A DNA stretch of 64,000 nucleotides from Curtobacterium sp. VKM Ac-1393 (lineage in GTDB: Bacteria; Actinomycetota; Actinomycetes; Actinomycetales; Microbacteriaceae). A program made the translations under genes and the position numbers. This document shows positions 9,401 to 16,861 of this stretch, in pieces. The stretch spans positions 186,001 to 250,000 of the forward strand of contig NZ_JADKRW010000001.1 of NCBI RefSeq assembly GCF_015350995.1. The letters run 5' to 3'. The notes below the pieces were generated by a model. The model ran no database searches. It was not told where the DNA came from and saw nothing but the letters and a program-made list of their open reading frames with translations. The stretch's first letter is position 1, and every line of letters begins with the position of its first letter.

Positions 9401-10139
9401 GGCCGCCGAAGTCCGCCTGCGTGTAGTCGAGACCGGTGTCGAGGACGGCGACGTTGACGCCCTTGCCGGTGTGCCCGGTCTGCTGCCAGGCGTTGAGCGC
9501 ACGCGTGTAGACGTCACTCGCGGCGTTCTTCGGCGAGACGCCGTCGGCGCCCGGCTTCACGAGGCTCGGGTCCACGCCGGACGGTGCCGCGCTCGCGTCG
9601 GCGTTCACCGTCGGCTCGACGATCTTCTTCGGCGTGAGCGGGATGATGCTCTCGACGTCGGAGCGCTTCGCGATGTCCTGCAGCGCGGAGACGTCGGCGA
9701 CGACCGCGACACCGGGGACGGTGTACTCGGTCGAGTAGAGCTCGGTGGAGTCGGCGTCGGCGCGCTTGACGGCGGCGCGCACGGATGCGGTGGTCGACTC
9801 GATCGCCTTGACGCGGCTCTTCGCTGCCGAGGACTGCGTCTTGGACTTGGTCAGGTCACCGCCCTTCGCGTTCGCGTCGACCTCGAGGGCCCCCTGACCG
9901 GTCGTGCGCACGAAGGCGGCGACGGTCTTGGTCGGCTTGGCGTCGCGCAGTGGAGCGGACAACTTCAGGTCTGCCACCGACACCCCGGCCGGAGCTGCGG
10001 AGGCCGCGCCCCCGACTGCGAGGCCGCCGCACGTCAGGGCCACGGCGGCGATGCCGGCGGTCAGGACGCGTGCGATGCGATGGGAGTTCGGGGTCGGGTT
10101 CGGGTCGTGGTTCGGTGTTGCACGGTTCAAAGAGGGCAC
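6456..10139 (-). CDS. Secreted S8 (subtilisin-like) serine peptidase, large multidomain
   Basis: 1227 residues from GTG 10139. The N-terminus has an Arg-containing region, a hydrophobic core and an AASAAPAG cleavage area, i.e. a Sec signal peptide, then an inhibitor-I9-like propeptide. The catalytic triad is D234 (VAVLDTGLD), H313 (GDHGTHVSG) and S657 (GTSMATPDVAG). The ~340-residue gap between His and Ser holds an inserted PA-type domain, as in lactocepin-like subtilases. Downstream are fibronectin/Ig-like segments and a final Ig-like repeat typical of cell-surface proteins (TVSGTAKVGSKLSANHGTW). No LPXTG or membrane anchor is present. The GTG start has a GGAG very close to it, so the exact start is uncertain. 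Likely an extracellular protease for protein degradation. Confidence 0.93.
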   Translation of the reverse strand: MPSLNRATPNHDPNPTPNSHRIARVLTAGIAAVALTCGGLAVGGAASAAPAGVSVADLKLSAPLRDAKPTKTVAAFVRTTGQGALEVDANAKGGDLTKSKTQSSAAKSRVKAIESTTASVRAAVKRADADSTELYSTEYTVPGVAVVADVSALQDIAKRSDVESIIPLTPKKIVEPTVNADASAAPSGVDPSLVKPGADGVSPKNAASDVYTRALNAWQQTGHTGKGVNVAVLDTGLDYTQADFGGPGTTAAYDQALANASSGAPDPSLYDASKFLGGYDFAGATYNADPDAEGYDPVPAPDDNPIDGKGGDHGTHVSGTIAGYGLTADKQQFDGDYTALTTQQVQDMWIGPGTAPEAGLYALKVFGDGGGSTDVTGAALDWVGQALTEGKDINVLNLSLGSDYGAPDDPDNAKIDALTARGVLPVIASGNADDFTDIGGSPGNAEGALTVAASATGQSLYDGVEATAPSDVAKTYRSQYSQDFTGTLPVEGAVVVPTTNIDGCAAFTGADAAAVAGKVVWLKWTDAALECGSKTRFDNVKAAGGVGVLLAGTINTFDGGIAGNATIPGAELTLGAVTSLQAAAKAGTLHVRLADELKGFELATDPEAVNTLAGFTSRGVHGSFNDIVKPDIAGPGVNVISAANGTGDGRMSMSGTSMATPDVAGIAALTFQSHPEWSAPQVKAALMNTATHDVKDGTRSATLLRQGTGRVDALQAVTAGTTVRSVENDLLVTASFGVVEVSGATSESRTLQIANTDGVAHTYDVAYQPQVSQPGVAFALDRKQVTVPANRTATVKLTFTIADPTQLRRVIDPTQESVQQGYQREFVTAASGIVAFTPTDTTAVPLRVGTYLAPKPVSSVQGRSTVAFTGPGKSADLTLKGRTVDQGGLTTGYHAAVAPFVLGGTDPAEAFPDGSAQRSLQAADIRSYGASYDKASDTVAFGIQTAGPDADPGAVTNVEVLIDTNRDGQPDYLVYNAKSAAVDATFATTIDLAKAALNDPDVDPVVDVQPLNGGAPGQDVNTFDSSVKVLTTTGALIGAKGKFTYSVLTESAYAPGAATTGSSVVDETKSASFDPTKPALSFAQGRSTGVLFADSGSIRVTRASGVTKATVLLLHLGNASGKQAGTSTISVTPPTLALAAGSKVTVSGTAKVGSKLSANHGTWSTTKATYKYQWLRDGKTVKNATGATYKLGTSDAGHKVSVKVTAHASGYKDGTATSKATAKVSRG

Positions 10140-10255
10140 TCCAGGCTCAGTCCGTGGTTCGCATGAGATTGCTGTGAAGTTATGCGCTTACATTCAGAAA
10201 GGGCAGTCCGCTCTTTGGGGGACACCCGCGTTCGGGGGCCGGTGTTCCTGTTAAG

Positions 10256-10284
10256 TTGCACACACGTGTGCACGTTATTACGAT
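10256..10284 (+). promoter_or_regulatory. Promoter with TetR-type operator for the YhgE operon
   Basis: A -35 TTGCAC (10256-10261), 17-bp spacer and -10 TACGAT (10279-10284) place the start point about 7 nt on, at or just before the ATG at 10292, i.e. a leaderless mRNA. The dyad TGCACA-cacg-TGTGCA (10257-10272) covers the -35 and spacer and is well placed for autorepression by the TetR protein it drives. Confidence 0.6.
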
Positions 10285-10291
10285 GGGGTGC

Positions 10292-10957
10292 ATGACCACC
10301 GCTCCCCACTCCGCACGCGCGCCACGCCGCGACGCAACCGAGAACCGGGCAGCCCTCCTCGACGCCGCCCGAGCCTGCCTGCAGCGCGATCCCGATGCCT
10401 CCATCGAGACGATCGCCGCTGCCGCCGGGCTCTCCCGTCGCGCGGTGTACGGACATTTCCCGTCGCGCGACGACCTCGTGCGCGAGGTCGTGACCTCCGG
10501 CGCCGCCCGGATCGCCGCGTCCATGCCGACCACCTCGGACCTGCAGGGACTCCCGCCGGCCGCCCGGCTCGCCGCGATCGCGGTGACGCTCTGGACCGAG
10601 GTCTCGCACGTCCGCTCGATGGCCAGGATCGCCGTGCGCAGCCCGTTCGCCGAACCCGTCGCCGAAATCTTCGCTCCCCTGCGCGCCCAGGTCCGACAGG
10701 CGTGCGCGCTCGGGATCGCCGAGGGCGCCATGCGCGACGACGTCGACCCGGCCACACTCGGGCGACTGGTCGAGGGCGCGTGCATCGCCGTCCTCGACGA
10801 GGCCACCCGCTCCGGCACCCCGCACGAGGTCGGTCGGCGCATGGTGGTGGTGTCGGCGCTCGGCATGGCCGGCATCGACTGGCGCACCGCACTGCTGTCC
10901 GAACCCGCGGCTCCGGCCGCCCGCTCCGCTGTCTCCCCCGTGAAGGACCCCGCATGA
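10292..10957 (+). CDS. TetR/AcrR-family transcriptional regulator
   Basis: 221 residues from ATG 10292. The N-terminal helix-turn-helix reads ASIETIAAAAGLSRRAVYGHFPSRDDLVREVV, the standard TetR DNA-binding domain. The C-terminal helical domain is the ligand/dimer part. It is the first gene of a three-gene operon; its TGA overlaps the next ATG by 4 bp. A dyad operator overlaps its promoter, so autoregulation and control of the following membrane protein are likely (inference). The subtilase gene is transcribed divergently. Confidence 0.93.
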   Translation: MTTAPHSARAPRRDATENRAALLDAARACLQRDPDASIETIAAAAGLSRRAVYGHFPSRDDLVREVVTSGAARIAASMPTTSDLQGLPPAARLAAIAVTLWTEVSHVRSMARIAVRSPFAEPVAEIFAPLRAQVRQACALGIAEGAMRDDVDPATLGRLVEGACIAVLDEATRSGTPHEVGRRMVVVSALGMAGIDWRTALLSEPAAPAARSAVSPVKDPA

Positions 10958-11679
10958 CGCTCGAACTCGACCACGTCGGCATCGGCGAGGAACCCGGCGC
11001 GGCACTGCCCGTCGTCTCCGCCGTCGCCGCCCCCGGACACCCCGGGGTCGTCGCCGTCGAGACCGAGCAGGCGCCCGTCCTCGCCTCGCTCGTCGCCGGC
11101 GGCCGGATGCAGCCCGAGACCGGCCGCCTGCTGCTCGACGGACACGAGGACGCCGCCGCCGTGCGCCGCACCTTCGCCCTCGTCGACACCCCCGGCGTCG
11201 CCGAGCCCTTCCCCGTGATGACCGTCAAGCAGATCGTGCGCGAGGAACTCGCGTTCGCCGCACAGCGTCCCTCGCGCGACCACGTCGACACCGTGCTCGA
11301 GGAGCTCGGCCTGCGGCACTGGGCAGACACCCCGGTCCAGCGGGTGCCGACGGCCGTGCGGGTGCAGCTGCTCGTCGAGCTCGCCCTGCTCCGCGACGGT
11401 GTGACCGGCGTCGTCGTCACGGCGCCCGAGCGGCACGGCGGCATCGTCGAGGAGTGGTTCGCGGTGCTCCGCGACGTCTCCCGACGCGGCGTGACCGTCG
11501 TGCTCGTGACCTCGAAGGCCGCAGCCGCGACCGTCGAGGCGCTGCTCGAGACCATCCCGACGACCGAAACCGAGGGTCCCGACGACGCGGCCCTGTCCGA
11601 CGGAACCGAGCCGGGCCTCCCGTCCGGTCCTTCCGTCACCGCAGAATCCGCAACCGTCCCGACGGAGGCAACCCCGTGA
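10954..11679 (+). CDS. Degenerate ABC-ATPase-like protein of the YhgE operon
   Basis: 241 residues from ATG 10954. The layout follows an ABC ATPase: LASLVAGGRMQPETGRLLLDG matches the segment right after the Walker A helix, FPVMTVKQIVREEL the Q-loop/helical region, VQLLVELALLRDGVTGVVVTAPE the Walker B strand and RGVTVVLVTSKAAA the post-H-loop strand. The expected GxxGxGKS/T loop is replaced by AVETEQAPV, there is no LSGGQ signature and no Walker B Asp-Glu. It is therefore probably not a working ATPase. The last ~35 residues are low-complexity. The 4-bp overlaps on both sides show tight coupling to the TetR and YhgE genes. Confidence 0.75.
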   Translation: MTLELDHVGIGEEPGAALPVVSAVAAPGHPGVVAVETEQAPVLASLVAGGRMQPETGRLLLDGHEDAAAVRRTFALVDTPGVAEPFPVMTVKQIVREELAFAAQRPSRDHVDTVLEELGLRHWADTPVQRVPTAVRVQLLVELALLRDGVTGVVVTAPERHGGIVEEWFAVLRDVSRRGVTVVLVTSKAAAATVEALLETIPTTETEGPDDAALSDGTEPGLPSGPSVTAESATVPTEATP

Positions 11680-13910
11680 CCACCACCTCGCTCGTCCGCG
11701 CCGAACTGGCGCGCCTCACCGCGACCCCGCTCGCACGTCTGGCGTTCATCGCCCTGATGATCGTGCCGCTGCTGTACGGCGGCGCCTACCTGTGGGCGAA
11801 CCGCGACCCGTACGCCAAGCTCGACCAGATCCCGGCGGCGATCGTGGACCTCGACGCCGGGGCCACCCTCGACGGCGACCAGGTCGACTACGGCACCGAC
11901 GTCACGAAGGAGGCGATCGACGGCGCCGACTTCAAGTGGACGAAGACGACCGCCGCCGACGCCCGCTCCGGCGTGCGCAACGGCACCTACGACTTCGTCG
12001 TCACCATCCCGCACGACTTCTCCGAGCACCTGGTGTCCGCGCAGTCGGACGACCCGACGCAGGCGAAGCTCGTCATGACGACGGCCGACACGAACTCGTA
12101 CCTGGCCTCGACCATCGCCGAGCAGGCGGGCAAGACCATGCGCACAGCCGTCGCCGAGCGGGTCGGCAAGCAGGCGGCGAAGACCCTGCTCGTCGGACTC
12201 GCCGACGTCCGCGACAGCCTGGGCGACGCCGTGGACGGGGCCGACCAGCTCGCCTCCGGTACCGCGAAGGCGGACTCGGGTGCCCGCAAGCTGGCCGCGG
12301 GTACCGGCAAGTTGTCGTCCGGAGCGGCGGAGCTCGCGTCCGGTACTGCCTCGTTGCCGTCGCAGACCGCGCAGCTGAACAGCGGGGCGCAGCAGGTGGC
12401 GTCGGGGGCATCGACCCTGGCATCCGGGCTGGCCAGCGCGCAGGAGCAGACGGCTGCGCTGCCGTCGCAGACGCAGCAGTTGGACAGTGGGGCGCAGCAA
12501 CTGCAGTCCGGGCTGCACCGGCTCCGTGACCAGACGGCTTCGCTGCCGTCGGACTCGGCGCGCCTGTCCAGTGGTGCGTCGCAGGTCGCCAGCGGCAACG
12601 CCGAGCTCGCCGACAAAGCCGCACCGTTCATCGCGGGCGTCCAGCAGATCTCTGCGCAGTCGCCGGAACTCGTCGCGTCGCTGAAGCCCGTCGTCCAAGC
12701 CTCCACGGTGCTCTCCGCGGAGCAGAAGACCCAGCTGCTCGCCGGGCTCGACAACCTGCAGACGGGCAGCACGAAGCTCGGCGCCGGCGCTGGCGACCTG
12801 TCGGAGAACCTGCAGAAGTTGCGGACCGGGAGCGCGACGGTGTCCGCCGGGGCGTCGCAGCTCGCCGCGAAGGCCCCCGAGCTGACCAGCGGCGTCCAGA
12901 AGCTGTCCGATGGCTCCGACACGCTCGCTGCGGGGACCGGGAAGCTCGCCGCGAAGGCTCCGGAGCTGTCCTCCGGGATCGCGACGGCCGCGACCGGTGC
13001 TTCGAAGGTCTCGGCGGGTGCGTCGAAGGTGGCCGACGGCACGTCGAAGCTGGCCTCGGCCGCGCCGACGCTGTCGTCGGGTGCTGCTTCGCTCGCATCG
13101 GGCGCAGCGGCGGCAGATGACGGCACCAAGTCGCTCGTGACCGGGCTGGACAAGCTGAAGACCGGTTCGTCGAAGCTCGCGTCCTCGCTCGACGAGGGCC
13201 GGACGAAGATCCCCGCCTCGAACGCCTCGGAGCGGGAGTCGCAGGCCTCGGTCATCTCCGACCCGGTCAAGGTCGGTGACGACAACGTCGCCGCCGCATC
13301 GAACTACGGTGCCGGCCTCGCGCCGTTCTTCATCTCGCTCGCGGCCTGGATCGGCATGTACGCGCTGTTCCTCATCCTCAAGCCGATCTCGAAGCGGGCC
13401 ATCACCGCGGTGCGGAAGCCCCTGGCCGTGGTGTTCGGCGGCTGGCTGACCCCGGCCCTGCTCGGTCTGGTGCAGATGGTGGCGCTGTTCTTCATCGTGC
13501 GGTTCGCCCTCGACCTGAACGTGGTGCACGTCGGCGGCACGATCGGGATCATGGTGCTGGCCTCGGCGACCTTCGCGGCGATCATCATGGCGCTCAACGT
13601 GCTGCTCGGGTCGGTGGGGCAGTTCCTCGGCCTGGTGCTGATGCTCGTGCAGCTCGTCACCGCCGGCGGCACGTTCCCCTGGCAGACGCTGCCCGGGCCG
13701 TTGGCGGCGCTGCACTTCGCGTTGCCGATGACGTACTCCGTCGACGCGATCCGGCAGACGATGTACGGCGGGAACCTCGGCGCCGCGTGGTCCGACGCCG
13801 GCGTGCTGCTCTGCTGGCTGCTCGGGGCGCTCCTGGTGTCCTTCGTGGTCACCGCGCGGCAGACCCGCTCTCGCACGTTGCGCGACCTGCGCCCGAGCCT
13901 GATCGGGTAG
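11676..13910 (+). CDS. YhgE/Pip-family membrane protein
   Basis: 744 residues from GTG 11676, with GGAGG at 11664-11668. One N-terminal membrane helix precedes the conserved LYGGAYLWANRDPYAKLDQIPAAIVDLD block, then a long extracytoplasmic region. That region, about residues 185-510, is a chain of ~7-residue repeats of the form (L/A)xSGAxx, probably an elongated helical stalk. Five or six C-terminal helices form an ABC-2-like membrane domain (TFPWQTLPGPLAALHFALPMTYSVDAIR). Relatives include phage-infection protein Pip, YhgE, and EsaA-like components. It is the last gene of the TetR operon. Function not established; export or envelope role is plausible. Confidence 0.9.
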   Translation: MTTTSLVRAELARLTATPLARLAFIALMIVPLLYGGAYLWANRDPYAKLDQIPAAIVDLDAGATLDGDQVDYGTDVTKEAIDGADFKWTKTTAADARSGVRNGTYDFVVTIPHDFSEHLVSAQSDDPTQAKLVMTTADTNSYLASTIAEQAGKTMRTAVAERVGKQAAKTLLVGLADVRDSLGDAVDGADQLASGTAKADSGARKLAAGTGKLSSGAAELASGTASLPSQTAQLNSGAQQVASGASTLASGLASAQEQTAALPSQTQQLDSGAQQLQSGLHRLRDQTASLPSDSARLSSGASQVASGNAELADKAAPFIAGVQQISAQSPELVASLKPVVQASTVLSAEQKTQLLAGLDNLQTGSTKLGAGAGDLSENLQKLRTGSATVSAGASQLAAKAPELTSGVQKLSDGSDTLAAGTGKLAAKAPELSSGIATAATGASKVSAGASKVADGTSKLASAAPTLSSGAASLASGAAAADDGTKSLVTGLDKLKTGSSKLASSLDEGRTKIPASNASERESQASVISDPVKVGDDNVAAASNYGAGLAPFFISLAAWIGMYALFLILKPISKRAITAVRKPLAVVFGGWLTPALLGLVQMVALFFIVRFALDLNVVHVGGTIGIMVLASATFAAIIMALNVLLGSVGQFLGLVLMLVQLVTAGGTFPWQTLPGPLAALHFALPMTYSVDAIRQTMYGGNLGAAWSDAGVLLCWLLGALLVSFVVTARQTRSRTLRDLRPSLIG

Positions 13911-13930
13911 CGCGGGGCGGGCGCTTTCGC

Positions 13931-13987
13931 CGAGTGAGCAGAAGACGACGGGTGGCCCCGGGCGACCCGTCGTCTTCTGCACACTCG
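13931..13987. repeat. Repeat family B palindrome, copy 2 (possible terminator)
   Basis: Near-perfect dyad with 23-base arms built on GAGCAGAAGACGACGGGT and its complement, 20 bases after the yhgE-like stop. The central loop is about 11 bases. No T-run follows. Same family as 6366-6420, 15141-15194 and 40624-40680. Confidence 0.85.
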
Positions 13988-14101
13988 ACGATCCGAACTC
14001 GACGGGACGAGACCGACCCCGCACCGCGCGACCCCCGCACCGGACGGGACCACGCCGCCCGCTACGATCGACGCACGAACCAACGGAGGTCGAAGCGCAT
14101 C

Positions 14102-15097
14102 ATGGGAGACGGCAAGCCCGCGACCATCTACGACGTCGCCGCACGCGCCGGGGTGTCGAAGTCCCTCGTCTCCCTGGTACTGCAGCGTTCCCCCCGGGTG
14201 AGCGACCAGCGCCGAGCCGCCGTGCTCACCGCGATCCAGGAACTCGACTACCGGCCCTCCACCGCGGCCGTGTCCCTCGCCGGCACCCGCAGTCGCACCA
14301 TCGGCGTGGTCCTCGACGACTTCCGCAACCAGTGGTTCGTGGACCTGCTGACGGGTCTGCGCGAGGCCCTGCAGGACCAGGGCCACCGCCTCGTCGTCGC
14401 GGACCGGTTCCTCAACACCGGGCTCGATGCCTCACCGGTGGAGGGCTTCCTGTCCATGCGCGTCGAGGGCATCGTCATCGCCGGTGAACCGACCACCGAC
14501 CTCGCGATCCCAGCGTCGATGCCGGTGGTCGTCGCGGGTGGTCGGGTGTCGATCCCCCGCGCGGACACCGTGGCGAACGACGACCGTGCGGGCGGTGGCA
14601 TGGCCGCCGAGCACCTGCTCGCCCTGGGGCACACGCGACTCGGGTTCCTCGGCGCGGGTTCGGCAGCGTCAGAGGAGCGCCGCGTGGGCTTCGCGGCGAC
14701 CGTCACGGCCAGTGCGGGAGCAAGCGTCGCCGTCGTGGTCCTGCCCGGCGAACCCACCGAAGAGGCCGGCTCCCGCGCCCTCGGCACCCTGCTCGACGCG
14801 CACCCCGACGTCACCGCGGTGTTCGCCGCGAACGACGTCATGGCCCTCGGCGCGCTGTCCGAACTCGCCGAACGCGGCCTGCGCGTCCCCGAGGACGTCT
14901 CGGTCATCGGCTACGACGACACCCCGGTCGCGGCCACCCGCTACGTCGCGCTCACGAGCATCGACGACCGGAGCGTCGAGATCGGCCGCGGCGCCGGCGA
15001 ACGCCTGCTCGCCCGCATCGCGGACCCGGGCCTGGCGGCCACCGAGTCGCTCGTCGAACCCCGCCTGGTCGCGCGCCGCACGACCGCTCCGCGCTGA
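14102..15097 (+). CDS. LacI-family transcriptional regulator
   Basis: 331 residues from ATG 14102, with GGAGG at 14085-14089 and a -10-like TACGAT at 14063-14068. The N-terminal helix-turn-helix is ATIYDVAARAGVSKSLVSLVLQ with hinge YRPSTAAVSLAGTRSRTIGV. The periplasmic-binding-protein-like domain ends in VPEDVSVIGYDDTPVA and LTSIDDRSVEIGR, as in the LacI/GalR family. It normally senses a sugar. No transporter or sugar enzyme is adjacent, so the regulon is not evident. Flanked on both sides by family B palindromes. Confidence 0.93.
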   Translation: MGDGKPATIYDVAARAGVSKSLVSLVLQRSPRVSDQRRAAVLTAIQELDYRPSTAAVSLAGTRSRTIGVVLDDFRNQWFVDLLTGLREALQDQGHRLVVADRFLNTGLDASPVEGFLSMRVEGIVIAGEPTTDLAIPASMPVVVAGGRVSIPRADTVANDDRAGGGMAAEHLLALGHTRLGFLGAGSAASEERRVGFAATVTASAGASVAVVVLPGEPTEEAGSRALGTLLDAHPDVTAVFAANDVMALGALSELAERGLRVPEDVSVIGYDDTPVAATRYVALTSIDDRSVEIGRGAGERLLARIADPGLAATESLVEPRLVARRTTAPR

Positions 15098-15140
15098 CGC
15101 GGCTGCCGGGAGGCCCGTCCCACGCCCGCCACGTCCGCTC

Positions 15141-15194
15141 AGTGAGCGGAAGACGACGGGTCCAGAGCGCGTACCCGACGCGTTCTGCTCACTC
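15141..15194. repeat. Repeat family B palindrome, copy 3, between convergent genes
   Basis: Imperfect copy (AGTGAGCGGAAGACGACGGG on the left). It lies between the LacI and methyltransferase stops and actually contains the stop codon of the latter (15189-15191). A bidirectional terminator role is plausible. A half-site of family A (CGGGAGGCCCG) lies at about 15108. Confidence 0.75.
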
Positions 15195-15827
15195 GGCAGG
15201 CGTCGCGTGCTGCACGATCCACGAGTGCATGACGATCGCGGCCGCCGCCGACGCGTTGATGCTCCGCGTCGACCCGAACTGCGTGATCTCCAGGTGTCCG
15301 GACGCCCCGGCGACGGCTTCGTCGGTGAGCCCGGGGCCCTCTTGGCCGAACAGGAACACGCAGCGCTCGGGGATCGCCGCGGTCTCGATGCGCTCAGCAC
15401 CGGGGGTGTTGTCGATCGCGATCACCGGGCGCTGCTCCTCGGCCATCGCGGTGAGGAACGCCTGCACGTCGGGGTGGTACCGGACGTGCTGGTAGCGGTC
15501 GGTGACCATCGCCCCGCGCTTGTTCCAGCGCCGACGCCCGATGATGTGCACCGTGCCGGCCAGGAACGCGTTGGCGCTCCGCACGATGGAGCCGATGTTC
15601 AGGTCGTGCTGCCAGTTCTCGATCGCCACGTCGAACGCGTGCCGGCGGGTGTCGAGCTCGGCGACGATGGCGTCCATCGACCAGTACCGGAAGTGGTCGA
15701 GCACGTTCCGCGAGTCGCCGGCCGCCAGCAACTCCGGGTCGAGCCGTGGGTCGTCGGGCCAGGGTTCCGGGTGCGGGCCGACCCCGTTCGTCGTCAGTTC
15801 GTGCGACGGTTCGGGCGCAGTGGTCAC
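15189..15827 (-). CDS. TrmH/SpoU-family RNA methyltransferase
   Basis: 212 residues from GTG 15827; a longer frame would read into the repeat at 15853-15916, which is not family-like. TACGCT at 15834-15839 (minus strand) sits 6 nt before GTG, so translation may be leaderless. The SPOUT knot motifs are visible: WQHDLNIGSIVRSANAF (motif 1, with N and R), CVFLFGQEGPGLTDEAVAGA (motif 2) and ITQFGSTRSINASAAAAIVMHSW (motif 3). The family 2'-O-methylates tRNA or rRNA ribose using S-adenosylmethionine. The exact target cannot be told from sequence. Confidence 0.92.
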   Translation of the reverse strand: MTTAPEPSHELTTNGVGPHPEPWPDDPRLDPELLAAGDSRNVLDHFRYWSMDAIVAELDTRRHAFDVAIENWQHDLNIGSIVRSANAFLAGTVHIIGRRRWNKRGAMVTDRYQHVRYHPDVQAFLTAMAEEQRPVIAIDNTPGAERIETAAIPERCVFLFGQEGPGLTDEAVAGASGHLEITQFGSTRSINASAAAAIVMHSWIVQHATPAE

Positions 15828-15852
15828 CGCACCAGCGTACGGCGGGGTCGCA

Positions 15853-15916
15853 CGGAACCAGGTTCCGGACACAGCACCGCGGATCTGCGCGGTTCCATGT
15901 CCGGAACCTGGTTCCG
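15853..15916. repeat. Composite long palindrome with GGAACCAGGTTCC ends (repeat family F)
   Basis: Outer arms at 15853-15871 and 15898-15916 are inverted copies of a 19-base word containing GGAACCAGGTTCCGGACA, and the arm itself contains a small palindrome (GGAACC-A-GGTTCC). An inner dyad ACCGCG/CGCGGT lies between them. It is placed between the 5' end of the methyltransferase gene and the 3' end of the TetR gene. Confidence 0.8.
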
Positions 15917-15960
15917 GGGCCACGCGGAGCCACGCGGGGCCACGCGCGCGCGGGCTCGGC

Positions 15961-16668
15961 TCAGGCCAGCCGGGCGGTGCGCGCCTCGATGCCGGCGATG
16001 AGCACGTCGAGCCCGAGGTCGAACCGCGTGTCGTACGAGTGCTCCCCCAGGATCTGCCCGACCAGGGTGTGCCGCTCCGGCCGCCCGGTGTCGTCGTCGC
16101 CCCGCCCGATCTGGACCGAGGTGTGCCCGACGACGAAGTCGTACACGACGAAGAACGTGTACATCGCCTCGACCTCGGGCAGCCCGGCGTCGCACAGGGC
16201 TCCGACGACCTTCGCCACGACGGCGTCGGACTCGGTGGACACCAGCGCGCCGCGGCGGCTGTGCGACTCGAGCACCAGAGGGTGGGTGCGCATCAGGTCG
16301 CGGAAGGTCTTCGCGAACACCCGGACGACCGCGTGCCACTCGTCCGGCCAGACGAAGGTGGCGGTGAACTCGTCGACGGTGCGGCGCACGAGCTCGGCGT
16401 GCAGGTCGTCGAGCCCGCCGATGGTCCGGTGCACGGTCATGGGTGCGACGCCGAGCCGCACGCCGAGTGCCCGGAAGGACAGGCGGTCGAGTCCGTCCTC
16501 GTTCGCGATGGCCGTGGCGGCGTCGATGACCTGCTCGCGGCTCAGCACGTTGGGCCGACCACGGCGTCGTCGCGGAGCAGCTCCGACCTCGGCTGCCACC
16601 GCGGCGGCGGACCCCGGAGCGGCAGCCGCTCGAGGGGTGGCGGTCGGGGATCCGGGTTCGACGAGCAC
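15961..16668 (-). CDS. TetR-family transcriptional regulator with TetR_C-type C-terminus
   Basis: 235 residues from GTG 16668, chosen because AAGGAGA lies 8 nt upstream. About 45 low-complexity residues precede RRRRGRPNVLSREQVIDAATAIANEDGL, then a helix-turn-helix (RLSFRALGVRLGVAPMTVHRTIGGLDDLHAEL). The C-terminal helices resemble the tetracycline-repressor ligand domain rather than the AcrR type. A dyad at 16718-16732 upstream is a candidate autoregulatory operator. The divergent neighbour is a HAD phosphatase about 190 bp away; whether it is a target is unknown. Confidence 0.9.
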   Translation of the reverse strand: MLVEPGSPTATPRAAAAPGSAAAVAAEVGAAPRRRRGRPNVLSREQVIDAATAIANEDGLDRLSFRALGVRLGVAPMTVHRTIGGLDDLHAELVRRTVDEFTATFVWPDEWHAVVRVFAKTFRDLMRTHPLVLESHSRRGALVSTESDAVVAKVVGALCDAGLPEVEAMYTFFVVYDFVVGHTSVQIGRGDDDTGRPERHTLVGQILGEHSYDTRFDLGLDVLIAGIEARTARLA

Positions 16669-16717
16669 GGCGGGTTCTCCTTGATTCGGTACGGGTCCCG
16701 AAAAGCCTAGGGCAAAG

Positions 16718-16732
16718 CCGAACGGCGTTCGG
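16718..16732. promoter_or_regulatory. Dyad CCGAAC-N3-GTTCGG upstream of the TetR gene
   Basis: Perfect 6-bp arms around GGC, 50 bp upstream of the GTG start and about 130 bp before the divergent HAD gene. Size and placement suit a TetR-family operator; assignment is inference. Confidence 0.5.
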
Positions 16733-16861
16733 TGTCTCGACCATCTCGGGTCCGGGGCCGGCGCGCAAGAGCCGATCCGTGCCTCCCGGCCTTCTCCGAG
16801 CCGACGCCGAGCCGGGTCGTCACCGAGCCGGGCCGTCACGGGTGCGCAGTAGGGTGAGGCC

